DNA of 64,000 nt from NCBI RefSeq assembly GCF_000018145.1, contig NC_009952.1, positions 3,348,001 through 3,412,000 of the forward strand, given 5' to 3'. Below are positions 46,234 to 54,059 of the stretch, piece by piece. Under the pieces are notes generated by a model that was given only the letters and a program-made list of their open reading frames with translations, was not told where the DNA came from and searched no databases. Position numbers and translations under genes: made by a program. Numbering within the stretch: the stretch's first letter is position 1; every line of letters starts with the position of its first letter. The stretch is from Dinoroseobacter shibae DFL 12 = DSM 16493. GTDB taxonomy: Bacteria; Pseudomonadota; Alphaproteobacteria; Rhodobacterales; Rhodobacteraceae.

Positions 46234-48024
46234 CTAGCCTTTGTCCACGCGACGACGGACCGTCACCCGGTCCGGAGCAAGGCGATAGCCCTGCCACGGC
46301 ACGTTCTCGATGATTTCCCTCGTCGCATCCGCGTCCAATCCAGACGACGCGAACTTTTTTTGCAAGGCGTTTCTCGCTCTCAGAACCCGGCGTCGCAGCG
46401 CCTCTTCACTTTCCAGTCCGAGCCGCCTGGCGAGCTCCGGCGCAGAGATACAAGGGTAGTCGAGGGGAGTGAGGCCCTGCCCTGCCCCGGACAACCAGCT
46501 CTCTGCAAGGACAAGGAGCAGGTCTGCATTGGCATCGCGCTGGAACGTGATATGCGGTCCTACTCGTACCCATCGCGCGGCGCCATCGATCTCGACCGCG
46601 ATTGTCTCCGGCTCGGCGCGTCCAGCCGGTGCTGCAGCGACGGCTACGGTCGGCAACAAAACCTGTGTCTGCATCTCACCGTACAGTCGGGGCAGGCTAT
46701 GCGCAGGAAAGCTCCCCGCGGCGCGCTGATCGAGGGCCTTGCGCATGACGCCTGCAACGCTTGACCCGTGGCGCGCCAGAAGGCCGCGGATCATGTCCAG
46801 GGCGGTTTCGGGTGGCTGCTGCACATGCATCACGGCATCGAGCACCGCAGGCAAGGATCTCTCGAGATCCTCCGGCGTCATATACTCGAAGGCCTGGGCA
46901 TTGCGCACATATGACAGCGCAATCTCGCGGTCGCGAACATCAGTTCTGCTGCCTTCGAGACGATCGATGCACTGGGAACACCGGCCGCAATGCGGATGTT
47001 GCCGGGTCTGGTTGTGGACGTCGGCGCAACTGCGCGAAACAGCGATCTGTTCAGCCATGTTCAGGCGCGCGATCGTCTCGACCACCTCTTTCTTCGTCCG
47101 CCAGAAATACGGGTTATCAACGCGCATCGCGCCTTGGAAAACCTGCCCCAGCAGCGCGGTGAACCGGGAGAGCGTCTGTGGGTGCGTCGTCCGTGTGGCC
47201 CTTGTACCAAGGACGTTTCCGACCGGCGGGAGGTTCAGGCTCACCACACCGTTCTCATGAAAGGACACCCGGTTCAGGTCGAAGGCCTCCGCCGTGATCG
47301 CTCCCAAGGCTGCAAACAGGAACGACCGGCTGCGATGCGTGCCTTCCTTCAGTGAGCGCCCCATCATCTGAACCTGCACAGGGACATGCTGGCACGTGTT
47401 GGCGCCGAACGCGTCCGCGAGACTCCTTTGCATGTATCGCTGTACCGGCGCGATCTTTGTCGCGGAGAAATGGCTGACAAGTGCCACCCGTTGGCCATGC
47501 TCGGCGATCTCCTCCACAGCCCCGGAGAGGGAATCGAGACCACCCGAGAACATCAGCACCCGCGTTGCCTGCCAGGAGCTTTCCTTGTCGAACTTGAAGA
47601 AAGGCGATCTCGGCGCCTTTGCGGAGGGCGCTTCGGTGAACGTGAAGGCGAACCGATCTCCGGTCAGGAACATGAGCGTCTCTTCCAGTGCATGCGTGAC
47701 CTCTGGCGCGCTTCAAAACGCCGCGTCGCGCACCAGGACCGTCACCGAGAACCGGCGGTGCCACTTCGCGCCCATGTGCTGATCCGCGGACCCGCCCCGG
47801 CTGACGGCGGCGTCCGCGCCATAAACCAGCGCCGCGATCTCAAGCAGGTCCAGCGCCCGATCGGGCAGATCGGCCACCAGCCGGGCACTGAGCCTACCGA
47901 TGCTGAGCTTCATGGTGACAGGCGCGCCGTCGATCGTCAGGCGCAGCAGATCATCGCCGTCGCGCGCGCTCTCATGGGGCAGGCACACGACCTCATGCAC
48001 CGGCGGCTCAGCGGCGGCGGCCAA
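46234..48024 (-). pseudogene. QatC-like (QueC-family) defence protein interrupted by an in-frame TGA
   Basis: A QueC-type PP-loop enzyme of the kind found as QatC in Qat anti-phage systems. The reading frame runs from 48024 but meets one TGA at 47713-47715 (VRDAAF-stop-SAPEVTHALEETL) and continues in the same frame to 46234; TGG (Trp) is the likely ancestral codon. Downstream are MFSGGLDS (PP-loop), a zinc site (HCGRCSQC) and a C-terminal winged-helix-like segment (NALQKKFASS, NVPWQGYRL). An ATG at 47673 could restart a 479-aa protein with all motifs but lacking about 117 N-terminal residues. The 5' end overlaps qatB by 17 bp; TTG 48024 and GTG 48000 are possible starts. Confidence 0.8.
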
Positions 48025-48778
48025 GCTCTTGTCTCAACTTCTTGAAGGCATAGTCCGTGAACCGGTCGATGGCGGGCTGATCCAGCGCCTGCTTCTGCCA
48101 CACGGTCTTGCCATACCATCCGCCGGCAAACTCCTCGACGATGCGCGACGCCTCGAACGTGTGCCGCGCCAGCGCCTGCTGGAAGGCGACGCGCTGGCTA
48201 TCATCAGCGAAGCGGGCACCCTGGCCTGTATGGTTGGCCAACTCCCGGCTCAGATAATAATCAAGCGACCGCTGGGTCAGACGTGCAAAGAAATCCCGCG
48301 CCAACCCCGCAAAGCGATCACCCGAGGCAAAGCTGCCAAGCGCGGCGCGGATCTCCTGGGGCGTGGGCTCGAAGAGCGTGGGCAACCGGTCGCGCAGTTG
48401 AACCGATAACGACTCCAGAAAGGCGGATTTGGCCAACTCACCAGCATCGGACGACACGCCTGTCTCGAAGGTGTTGCGATCGATCGCTAGCTCCAGCCCT
48501 GCAAGCAGCCCCGTGACGGATCCCGGTGCGGTCTCGCCAACGCCCAGATCAGCCAGCGCCGCCTCGAAGCCAGGCGCGCGCGCCAGAAGCGGCAGGCGCA
48601 CGAGTAAGGATGCAACGAACTGAAACCGGGGGTCTTGGCTGGCCTTCGAGAGGTCGCGCTCGGATGCCTTGGCCGCTGCCTCCGCGACAGCCTCCAGGGG
48701 CGCGTCCGAGCCGATCAGAGAAATGACCTCGCGCCACTTCCTGGACCGCGGCAACGTGCCCAGCCTTATATGGCCCAT
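48008..48778 (-). CDS. QatB-like anti-phage defence protein
   Basis: A 256-aa soluble, mainly helical protein beginning MGHIRLGTLPRSRKWREVISLI, which I recognise as the start of QatB-type proteins. In Qat systems (QatABCD) QatB sits beside the QueC-like QatC, as here (17-bp overlap). QatA (ATPase) and QatD (TatD-like nuclease) are not next to the pair: only 130 bp separate this gene from the island's right end. The C-terminus has WYGKTVWQKQALDQPAIDRFTDYAFKKLRQELGRRR. Frame and start look intact. The molecular role is not known from sequence; assignment rests on N-terminal likeness and synteny. Confidence 0.72.
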   Translation of the reverse strand: MGHIRLGTLPRSRKWREVISLIGSDAPLEAVAEAAAKASERDLSKASQDPRFQFVASLLVRLPLLARAPGFEAALADLGVGETAPGSVTGLLAGLELAIDRNTFETGVSSDAGELAKSAFLESLSVQLRDRLPTLFEPTPQEIRAALGSFASGDRFAGLARDFFARLTQRSLDYYLSRELANHTGQGARFADDSQRVAFQQALARHTFEASRIVEEFAGGWYGKTVWQKQALDQPAIDRFTDYAFKKLRQELGRRR

Positions 48779-48848
48779 GGCATCCTCCCGTTAGGAAAGA
48801 CGCTCGCCGATGCAGCCACCAAAATCAAAGGCCAAAACGACGCACAAA

Positions 48849-48867
48849 GCTTACCTGGCGCTTACCC
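48849..48867 (+). promoter_or_regulatory. Candidate arm-type integrase-binding repeats, right end
   Basis: AGCTTACCTG at 48849-48858 and GCTTACCC at 48860-48867 resemble the three repeats at the left end (31837-31874) and lie just inside the right att repeat, between qatB and tRNA-Lys. A binding role for the island integrase is inferred. Confidence 0.45.
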
Positions 48868-48908
48868 GGCACTAGCACCCAGATCTGCATCTGTACGTAA
48901 GATATTGA

Positions 48909-48961
48909 AAACAGTGGTGAGCCGTGCAGGATTCGAACCTGCGACCCACTGATTAAAAGTC
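48909..48961 (-). repeat. attR within tRNA-Lys(TTT)
   Basis: Right copy of the 53-bp direct repeat. The first 39 bp are identical to 31656-31694; mismatches at 48948 and 48957. It covers the 3' end, T-arm and anticodon arm of the intact tRNA. Confidence 0.92.
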
Positions 48962-48990
48962 AGTTGCTCTACCAACTGAGCTAACGGCCC
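48915..48990 (-). tRNA. tRNA-Lys (anticodon TTT)
   Basis: A 76-nt cloverleaf including encoded CCA. It starts GGGCCGTTAGCTCAG, has anticodon arm CTGACTTTTAATCAG (anticodon TTT) and T-arm GCAGGTTCGAATCCTGC, and ends ACGGCTCACCA. The acceptor stem pairs fully with one G-T wobble. It remains complete because the inserted island supplied an equivalent 3' end. Confidence 0.98.
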
Positions 48991-49086
48991 ACTCTGGCGG
49001 CCCGTTTAGCCAGTGGGTTCAAGACGGTCAAGGGTGGAATCTCCACAAATCCGCAGCTTCTGGATTATGCCGCGGATCACGCGTAT

Positions 49087-49935
49087 ATGCCCGCCATGAC
49101 CGATACCGCACCAGACGGCCTGCCCTTCTTCAAGATGCACGGGCTTGGCAACGACTTCGTCGTGATCGACGCGCGCGCCGCACCCCGGCCCGTGTCGGAC
49201 CGTCTGGTCGCGGCCCTGGCCGACCGGCACCGGGGCGTCGGGTTCGACCAGTTGGCCGTGATCGCGCCCGCCCCCGAAGCGGACGCCCACCTGACCTTCT
49301 ACAACGCCGACGGCTCGACCTCCGCGGCTTGCGGCAACGCCACCCGCTGCATCGCGCGGATGATCCTGGACGAGACCGGCGCGACAGCCCTGCGCCTGTC
49401 CACCGACCGGGGCCTGCTGCTGGCCGAGGACGCGGGCGACGGCCTCACCCGCGTCAACATGGGCCAGCCCCAGACGCTCTGGTCCGAGGTGCCCCTGGCC
49501 GAGGCGATGGACACGCTCGAACTGCCGATCGAAGGCACCCCCACCGCCACGGGCATGGGCAACCCCCATTGCACCTTCTTCGTCGCCGATGCCGAGGCGA
49601 TCCCGCTGGACACCTTCGGACCGCGCTACGAACACCACCCGCTCTATCCCCAGCGCACCAATGTGCAGGTGGCCCAGATCGTCGGCCCCGACCATATCCG
49701 CATGCGCGTCTGGGAACGGGGCGTGGGCGTGACGCTGGCCTCGGGCTCGTCCTCCTGCGCCACCGGTGTCGCGGCTGCCCGGCGCGGGCTGACCGGGCGC
49801 AAGACGCGGATCGACCTTGATGGCGGCACGCTCTGGATCGACTGGCGCGAGGACGGGGTCTGGATGACCGGCCCGAACATGACCGTGTTCGAGGGCCGCC
49901 TGACACCGCAATTCCTGGCCGAGACCGCCCGATGA
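49087..49935 (+). CDS. dapF: Diaminopimelate epimerase
   Basis: Converts LL- to meso-diaminopimelate for lysine and peptidoglycan synthesis. The 282-aa protein has FFKMHGLGNDFVVID at the N-terminus and the two catalytic cysteines, in ACGNATR (about C82) and GSSSCATGV (about C227), plus MGNPHCTFF. ATGs at 49087 and 49096 are both possible starts. It overlaps mtaB by 4 bp, an arrangement common in Rhodobacteraceae. Confidence 0.96.
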   Translation: MPAMTDTAPDGLPFFKMHGLGNDFVVIDARAAPRPVSDRLVAALADRHRGVGFDQLAVIAPAPEADAHLTFYNADGSTSAACGNATRCIARMILDETGATALRLSTDRGLLLAEDAGDGLTRVNMGQPQTLWSEVPLAEAMDTLELPIEGTPTATGMGNPHCTFFVADAEAIPLDTFGPRYEHHPLYPQRTNVQVAQIVGPDHIRMRVWERGVGVTLASGSSSCATGVAAARRGLTGRKTRIDLDGGTLWIDWREDGVWMTGPNMTVFEGRLTPQFLAETAR

Positions 49936-51182
49936 CCGCCCCGCGTTTCACCACTTTGGGCTGCCGCCTCAATGCCTACGAGTCCGAAGCCATGCGCGAG
50001 ATGGCCGAGGCCGCGGGCCTGTCGGACGCGCTGGTGGTCAACACCTGTGCGGTGACCGCCGAAGCCGTGCGCAAATCCCGGCAGGAGATCCGCCGCCTGC
50101 GCCGCGACAACCCCGACGCCCCGATCATTGTCACCGGCTGCGCCGCCCAGACCGAGCCCGAAACCTTCGCCGCCATGCCCGAGGTCACCCGCGTCCTCGG
50201 CAATACCGAGAAGATGCAGCCCGAGACCTGGGCGGCGCTGGTCCCCGACCTCATTGGCCGGACCGAGCGCGTGCAGGTCGACGACATCATGTCGGTGCGC
50301 GAGACCGCCGGGCATCTGATCGACGGGTTCGGCCGCCACCGCGCCTATGTGCAGGTCCAGAACGGCTGCGATCACCGCTGCACCTTCTGCATCATCCCCT
50401 ACGGGCGCGGCAATTCCCGCTCCGTGCCAGCCGGCGTGGTGGTGGACCAGATCAAGCGGCTGGTGGACCGGGGCTTCAACGAGGTGGTGCTGACCGGCGT
50501 GGACCTGACAAGCTGGGGCGCGGACCTGCCCGGCACCCCGCGGCTGGGCGATCTGGTGATGCGCATCCTGCGCCTGGTGCCGGACCTGCCGCGCCTCAGG
50601 ATCAGCTCCATCGACAGTATCGAGGCGGACGAGAACCTGATGCGCGCCATCGCGACCGAACCGCGCCTGATGCCCCATCTGCACCTGAGCCTGCAGGCCG
50701 GGGACGACCTGATCCTCAAACGGATGAAACGCCGCCACCTGCGCGACGACGCCATCGCCTTCTGCGAAGAGGCCCGCCGCCTGCGCCCCGAGATGACCTT
50801 CGGCGCCGACATCATCGCGGGCTTTCCGACCGAGACCGAGGCGATGTTCGAAAACTCGCTTCGGCTGGTCACCGACTGCGACCTGACCTGGCTGCACGTC
50901 TTTCCCTATTCACCGCGCAAGGGCACCCCCGCCGCCCGGATGCCCGCCGTCCCGGGTGCTGCGATCAAGGACCGCGCCGCCCGCCTGCGGGCCCTGGGCG
51001 CCACCCAGGTCGCGCGCCACCTGGCCGCACAACAGGGCCGAACCCACAAGATCCTGATCGAATCTCCCCGCCTGGGCCGGACAGAGCAGTTCACCGAGGT
51101 CGCCTTCGCCGAGGACCACCCCGAGGGCCAGATCGTCGAAGCCCGGATCACCGGCATCGCAGGACAGCGGCTGGCGGCCTGA
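49932..51182 (+). CDS. mtaB: tRNA t6A37 methylthiotransferase MtaB
   Basis: A 416-aa radical-SAM methylthiotransferase that converts t6A to ms2t6A at position 37 of tRNAs. The N-terminal UPF0004 domain has its three cluster cysteines in TLGCRLN, NTCAV and TGCAAQ. The radical-SAM motif is CDHRCTFC, followed by IIPYGRGNSRSVP, which is typical of the MtaB group. A TRAM-like C-terminus follows. Co-translated with dapF. Confidence 0.95.
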   Translation: MTAPRFTTLGCRLNAYESEAMREMAEAAGLSDALVVNTCAVTAEAVRKSRQEIRRLRRDNPDAPIIVTGCAAQTEPETFAAMPEVTRVLGNTEKMQPETWAALVPDLIGRTERVQVDDIMSVRETAGHLIDGFGRHRAYVQVQNGCDHRCTFCIIPYGRGNSRSVPAGVVVDQIKRLVDRGFNEVVLTGVDLTSWGADLPGTPRLGDLVMRILRLVPDLPRLRISSIDSIEADENLMRAIATEPRLMPHLHLSLQAGDDLILKRMKRRHLRDDAIAFCEEARRLRPEMTFGADIIAGFPTETEAMFENSLRLVTDCDLTWLHVFPYSPRKGTPAARMPAVPGAAIKDRAARLRALGATQVARHLAAQQGRTHKILIESPRLGRTEQFTEVAFAEDHPEGQIVEARITGIAGQRLAA

Positions 51183-51637
51183 CCGGGCACCCTCTCGGAG
51201 CGTCCTTGAAACAGCATCAAGGTTACCCGCCGCGCCGCTCCGCGATCCTGCCTCCCTCGTTAACCGGCACGACGCGCCCGAGCCCTTCTTTTGTGCGAAA
51301 ATACTCCGGGGGAGTCACCGCAGGTGACGGGGGCAGCGCCCCCGCAGGTCACGCAAGCCTCCCCTCCCCGCCGACGGCCTTAACCTTTGTAAACGCCGCC
51401 GCGCAGACCCCGCGAAATCCGCCGACAAATTTTTCCGGCGAATCCGGTTAGATCAAGGACTTCCAGAGATTTGTTTCGCGTGCGAAACATTCGTTTTTCT
51501 GCATGTGTTTACCCGCAGGTCCCAAATCCGCACCCGCATCTTCATCTTCATCTTTGCCCAAATACTCACGACCCCACACCCGCCAAAAATGACCCGTCAG
51601 ACAAGATCGACTCCGGCCGCAACTCGCCCTATAACGT
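51183..51637. other. Intergenic region between mtaB and imuB
   Basis: About 455 bp without a supported gene; imuA, the usual neighbour of imuB, is not here. It contains three consecutive palindromes at 51303-51343 (listed separately) and an AT-richer imuB promoter region from about 51440. Confidence 0.55.
51303..51343. repeat. Three consecutive short palindromes
   Basis: ACTCCGGGGGAGT (51303-51315), GTCACCGCAGGTGAC (51314-51328) and GGGGGCAGCGCCCCC (51329-51343) follow one another directly, preceded by TTTTGTGCGAAAATA. This arrangement resembles intergenic hairpin elements common in Rhodobacteraceae genomes. It may act as a transcript end for mtaB. Confidence 0.6.
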
Positions 51638-51652
51638 GAACAAAAAAAGAAC
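51638..51652. promoter_or_regulatory. LexA (SOS) box of imuB
   Basis: GAACAAAAAAAGAAC, which is GAAC-N7-GAAC, the reverse complement of the alphaproteobacterial LexA site GTTC-N7-GTTC. It ends 10 bp before the imuB ATG, so LexA binding would block transcription or initiation. Confidence 0.82.
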
Positions 51653-51662
51653 ATCTGGATTC

Positions 51663-53321
51663 ATGTCACCGGCACGCCGTATCCTCGCCCTGTGGTTTCC
51701 CCGTCTCGGGGCCGAACGCGCCCTGCGCATCGCCCGCCTGATCGAACCGGGCCCGTTCGCCACGGTCGCCGAACAGGGGGCAGCCCAGGTGCTCGACAGC
51801 CTCTCGATCGCGGCCAGCGAGAGGGGGTTGCAGCCGGGCCAACCCCTGCGCGACGCCCAGGCGATCTGCCCCGCCCTGCTGACCCGCCCCGCCGACCCGC
51901 CGGGGGAGGCCGCGTTTCTCGCCGCCCTGCGCCGCTGGGCGGGCAAGGTCTCCCCCTGGGTGGCGGCGCAACCGGACAACACCCTGGTGATCGACCTGAC
52001 CGGCTGCGCCCATCTCTTTGGCGGCGAGGCCGAGGTGATCGCGCTGATGGAACGGGACTGCGCCGATATGGGGCTGAGCGTGCGCGCCGGGCTCGCCGAC
52101 AGCCTCGGCGGGGCCTGGGCGCTGGCCCATTACGCGGGCCGCCGCCTCGACCCGGTGCGCAGCGGCGACGCCATCGACCAGGAGGCGCGCGCGACCCGCT
52201 CCCGCGCGACCAAGCGGCGGCACTGGACCCGGGGCGGCACCGCCCCGCGCGCCGACCTCGCCCCGGCAGAAGTCGCTCGCATCGCGCCGCCCGGGCGCAT
52301 CCGGCAGGCCCTGAACCCCCTGCCCGTGGCCGCCCTGCGGCTCGCACCGGAGACCGAGACCGGGCTGGCGCGGGTCGGATTGCGCCGGATCGAGGACCTG
52401 ACCGGCCTGCCGCGCGCGGCCCTGGCCCGCCGCTTCGGGCTGCAGGTCGCCCGACGGCTCGACCAGGCCCTCGGGCTGGAGCCCGAGCCCGTCTCCCCCG
52501 CCGCGCCGGATGCGGTCTTTGCGGTGCGCCTGACCCTGCCCGATCCCATCGGGCTGATCGAGGACCTGACCGCAGGAATCGACCGGCTGCTGCCGCCCCT
52601 GGGGGACAAGCTGGCCGCGGCGGGGCGCGGGGCGCGGCGGCTGCGGCTGGAGCTGTTGCGCTGCGATCAGACCCGGCAGAGCTTCGATCTGGGCCTGGCG
52701 CACCCCTCGGCGGACCCGGCGCGGCTGCGCCCCCTGATCCTGCAGAAACTGGACGAGGCCGAGGCCGGGTTCGGCATCGACGTGATCCGGCTGGAGGCGG
52801 TGCAGACCGAGCCGGTCCAGGCCGCCCAGCATGCGGGGCACCTGGAAGCCACCCGCGCCGCCAAGGCCGGACGGACGCGCACGGCGCTGGACGACCTGCT
52901 CGGCACGCTGGGCGCCCGGATCGGGCTGGAGGCGATCACCCGCTGGCACCCCGCCGACAGCCATATCCCCGAAAAAGGCGCCACGGTGCTCTCGGCGGCC
53001 TGGTCCGCGGCCCATGACGGCGACTGGCCGGGCAGCGACCGGCCCCGGCCCCTGACCCTGTTTGCCCCCGAGCCCGTCCATGCCCCCCAGGACCCGACCC
53101 CGCCCGCCCGGTTCCGCTGGCGCGGCCAGACACTGGAGCTGGGCCGGGCCGAGGGGCCCGAACGGCTGGCCCCGGAATGGTGGCTGGACGATCCCAACTG
53201 GCGCAGCGGCGTGCGCGACTACTGGCGGGTGGAGACCGGCGACGGACGACGGCTGTGGCTGTTCTACGCCCATGGCGGCGCCCTGTCCGCGGGCTGGTTC
53301 TGCCAGGGGCAGTTCGCCTGA
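51663..53321 (+). CDS. imuB: ImuB, Y-family polymerase-like mutasome protein
   Basis: A 552-aa DNA polymerase Y-family protein. ImuB lacks polymerase activity and bridges ImuA, the beta clamp and the error-prone polymerase DnaE2 in SOS mutagenesis. Family features include RRILALWFPRLGAERALR, DLTGCAHLFGGE, and a little-finger-like region to about residue 400, then the ImuB C-terminus ending HGGALSAGWFCQGQFA. I start at the ATG at 51663, just after the LexA box; the frame extends to 51471 as shadow. imuA and dnaE2 are not adjacent, unlike the common imuA-imuB-dnaE2 cassette. Confidence 0.93.
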   Translation: MSPARRILALWFPRLGAERALRIARLIEPGPFATVAEQGAAQVLDSLSIAASERGLQPGQPLRDAQAICPALLTRPADPPGEAAFLAALRRWAGKVSPWVAAQPDNTLVIDLTGCAHLFGGEAEVIALMERDCADMGLSVRAGLADSLGGAWALAHYAGRRLDPVRSGDAIDQEARATRSRATKRRHWTRGGTAPRADLAPAEVARIAPPGRIRQALNPLPVAALRLAPETETGLARVGLRRIEDLTGLPRAALARRFGLQVARRLDQALGLEPEPVSPAAPDAVFAVRLTLPDPIGLIEDLTAGIDRLLPPLGDKLAAAGRGARRLRLELLRCDQTRQSFDLGLAHPSADPARLRPLILQKLDEAEAGFGIDVIRLEAVQTEPVQAAQHAGHLEATRAAKAGRTRTALDDLLGTLGARIGLEAITRWHPADSHIPEKGATVLSAAWSAAHDGDWPGSDRPRPLTLFAPEPVHAPQDPTPPARFRWRGQTLELGRAEGPERLAPEWWLDDPNWRSGVRDYWRVETGDGRRLWLFYAHGGALSAGWFCQGQFA

Positions 53322-53338
53322 CGGGCCCACACAGGGGC

Positions 53339-53387
53339 GCAAGCCAGCCTGCCGCCGCCGCGCGGGCAGGCCGACCGGCGGGATGGC
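53339..53387 (+). repeat. Dispersed intergenic repeat, copy A
   Basis: About 49 bp beginning GCAAGCCAGCCTGC and ending CGGCGGGATGGC with a GC-rich variable middle. Related copies are at 56379-56426, 56555-56603 and, inverted, 56772-56820. Confidence 0.7.
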
Positions 53388-53442
53388 GGTGCGGCGCAAT
53401 GGCCGCAGGCACAGACGCACGCGGACCGCGGAACTCGCACAG

Positions 53443-53475
53443 AAAACGCCCCGCACGAAACGAGCGGGGCGTTTT
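53443..53475. terminator. Strong intrinsic terminator after imuB
   Basis: Perfect 12-bp stem AAAACGCCCCGC (53443-53454) and GCGGGGCGTTTT (53464-53475) around a 9-base loop; A- and T-tails make it usable on both strands. Confidence 0.88.
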
Positions 53476-53488
53476 CAATCGGAAAAGG

Positions 53489-53545
53489 GATCTCCCGGGA
53501 CGGTGTGCTGGGTGGGGGCAATGAAGAACACCGGCCCGGGAGATC
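53489..53545. repeat. Long inverted repeat between imuB and the DUF2794 gene
   Basis: GATCTCCCGGGACGGTGT (53489-53506) pairs with ACACCGGCCCGGGAGATC (53528-53545) with one central mismatch zone and a 21-base loop. It lies beyond the imuB terminator in a 384-bp gap that has no gene. It could be part of a small RNA, an element end or a protein-binding site. Confidence 0.6.
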
Positions 53546-53705
53546 GGAGCGTTGCCGCTCTCGACCAGATCACTTTGCGCTGATCCCGTGGCGCTTGTGC
53601 GGGCACGGGCGGGCCGGGCCGGGGTGATTTCATGGCAATTCCGGGGCGGATGCGAAATCCGCGTCAGGCCTTGATCTGCGGCGGAATCAGGATCACCATC
53701 CCCCC

Positions 53706-54056
53706 ATGGTGGTGCAAGATCCGATCCCGTTCCGCAAACCCCAGACGCCGGTGCCCGAACAGGTTGCGTTCGATCGCCGCGAGCTTGGGGTGATCCTGTC
53801 GCTTTACGGGCGCATGGTCGCCGCGGGGGAGTGGCGCGACTACGGCATTTCCTGCCTGCGGGACGTGGCGATCTTCGCGGTGTTCCGGCGCACGGCGGAG
53901 CATCCGCTCTACCGGATCGAGAAACGCCCCAAACTGGCGAACCGGCAGGGCATGTATGCCGTGATCGGTGCCGAGGGGCAGATCCTCAAGCGCGGGCACG
54001 ACCTGCGCACGGTGCTGCGGGTGCTGGAGAAAAAGCTGATCCGCGCGGTGGACTGA
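53706..54056 (+). CDS. DUF2794 family protein
   Basis: A 116-aa soluble protein of a family conserved across alphaproteobacteria, with no known function. Recognisable blocks are PEQVAFDRRELGVILSLYGRMVAAGEWRDYGI and YRIEKRPKLANRQGMYAVIGAEGQILKRGHDL, close to the usual family length. A basic surface is suggested by composition. It converges with the NlpC/P60 gene 3 bp downstream. Confidence 0.88.
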   Translation: MVVQDPIPFRKPQTPVPEQVAFDRRELGVILSLYGRMVAAGEWRDYGISCLRDVAIFAVFRRTAEHPLYRIEKRPKLANRQGMYAVIGAEGQILKRGHDLRTVLRVLEKKLIRAVD

Positions 54057-54059
54057 GGC

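Larger units (their letters stand above)
31656..48961. mobile_element. Integrative genomic island at tRNA-Lys carrying CRISPR-Cas I-E and QatBC-like genes
   Basis: A segment of about 17.3 kb bounded by a 53-bp imperfect direct repeat of the tRNA-Lys 3' half (31656-31708 and 48909-48961; 51 of 53 positions match). A tyrosine integrase gene begins 166 bp inside the left repeat. The intact tRNA is at the right boundary, and housekeeping genes (soxC, dapF) lie outside. Cargo: cas3, casABCDE, cas1, cas2, a 33-spacer array, a HTH/HTH/recombinase operon, qatB-like and a broken qatC-like gene. No conjugation or replication genes are seen, so transfer would rely on a helper. Confidence 0.88.

Noticed and set aside
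47713-47715. TGA in the qatC-like frame as a selenocysteine codon
   Set aside because: No SECIS-like hairpin follows, the family has no selenocysteine at this site and Trp fits the context; a nonsense mutation is simpler.
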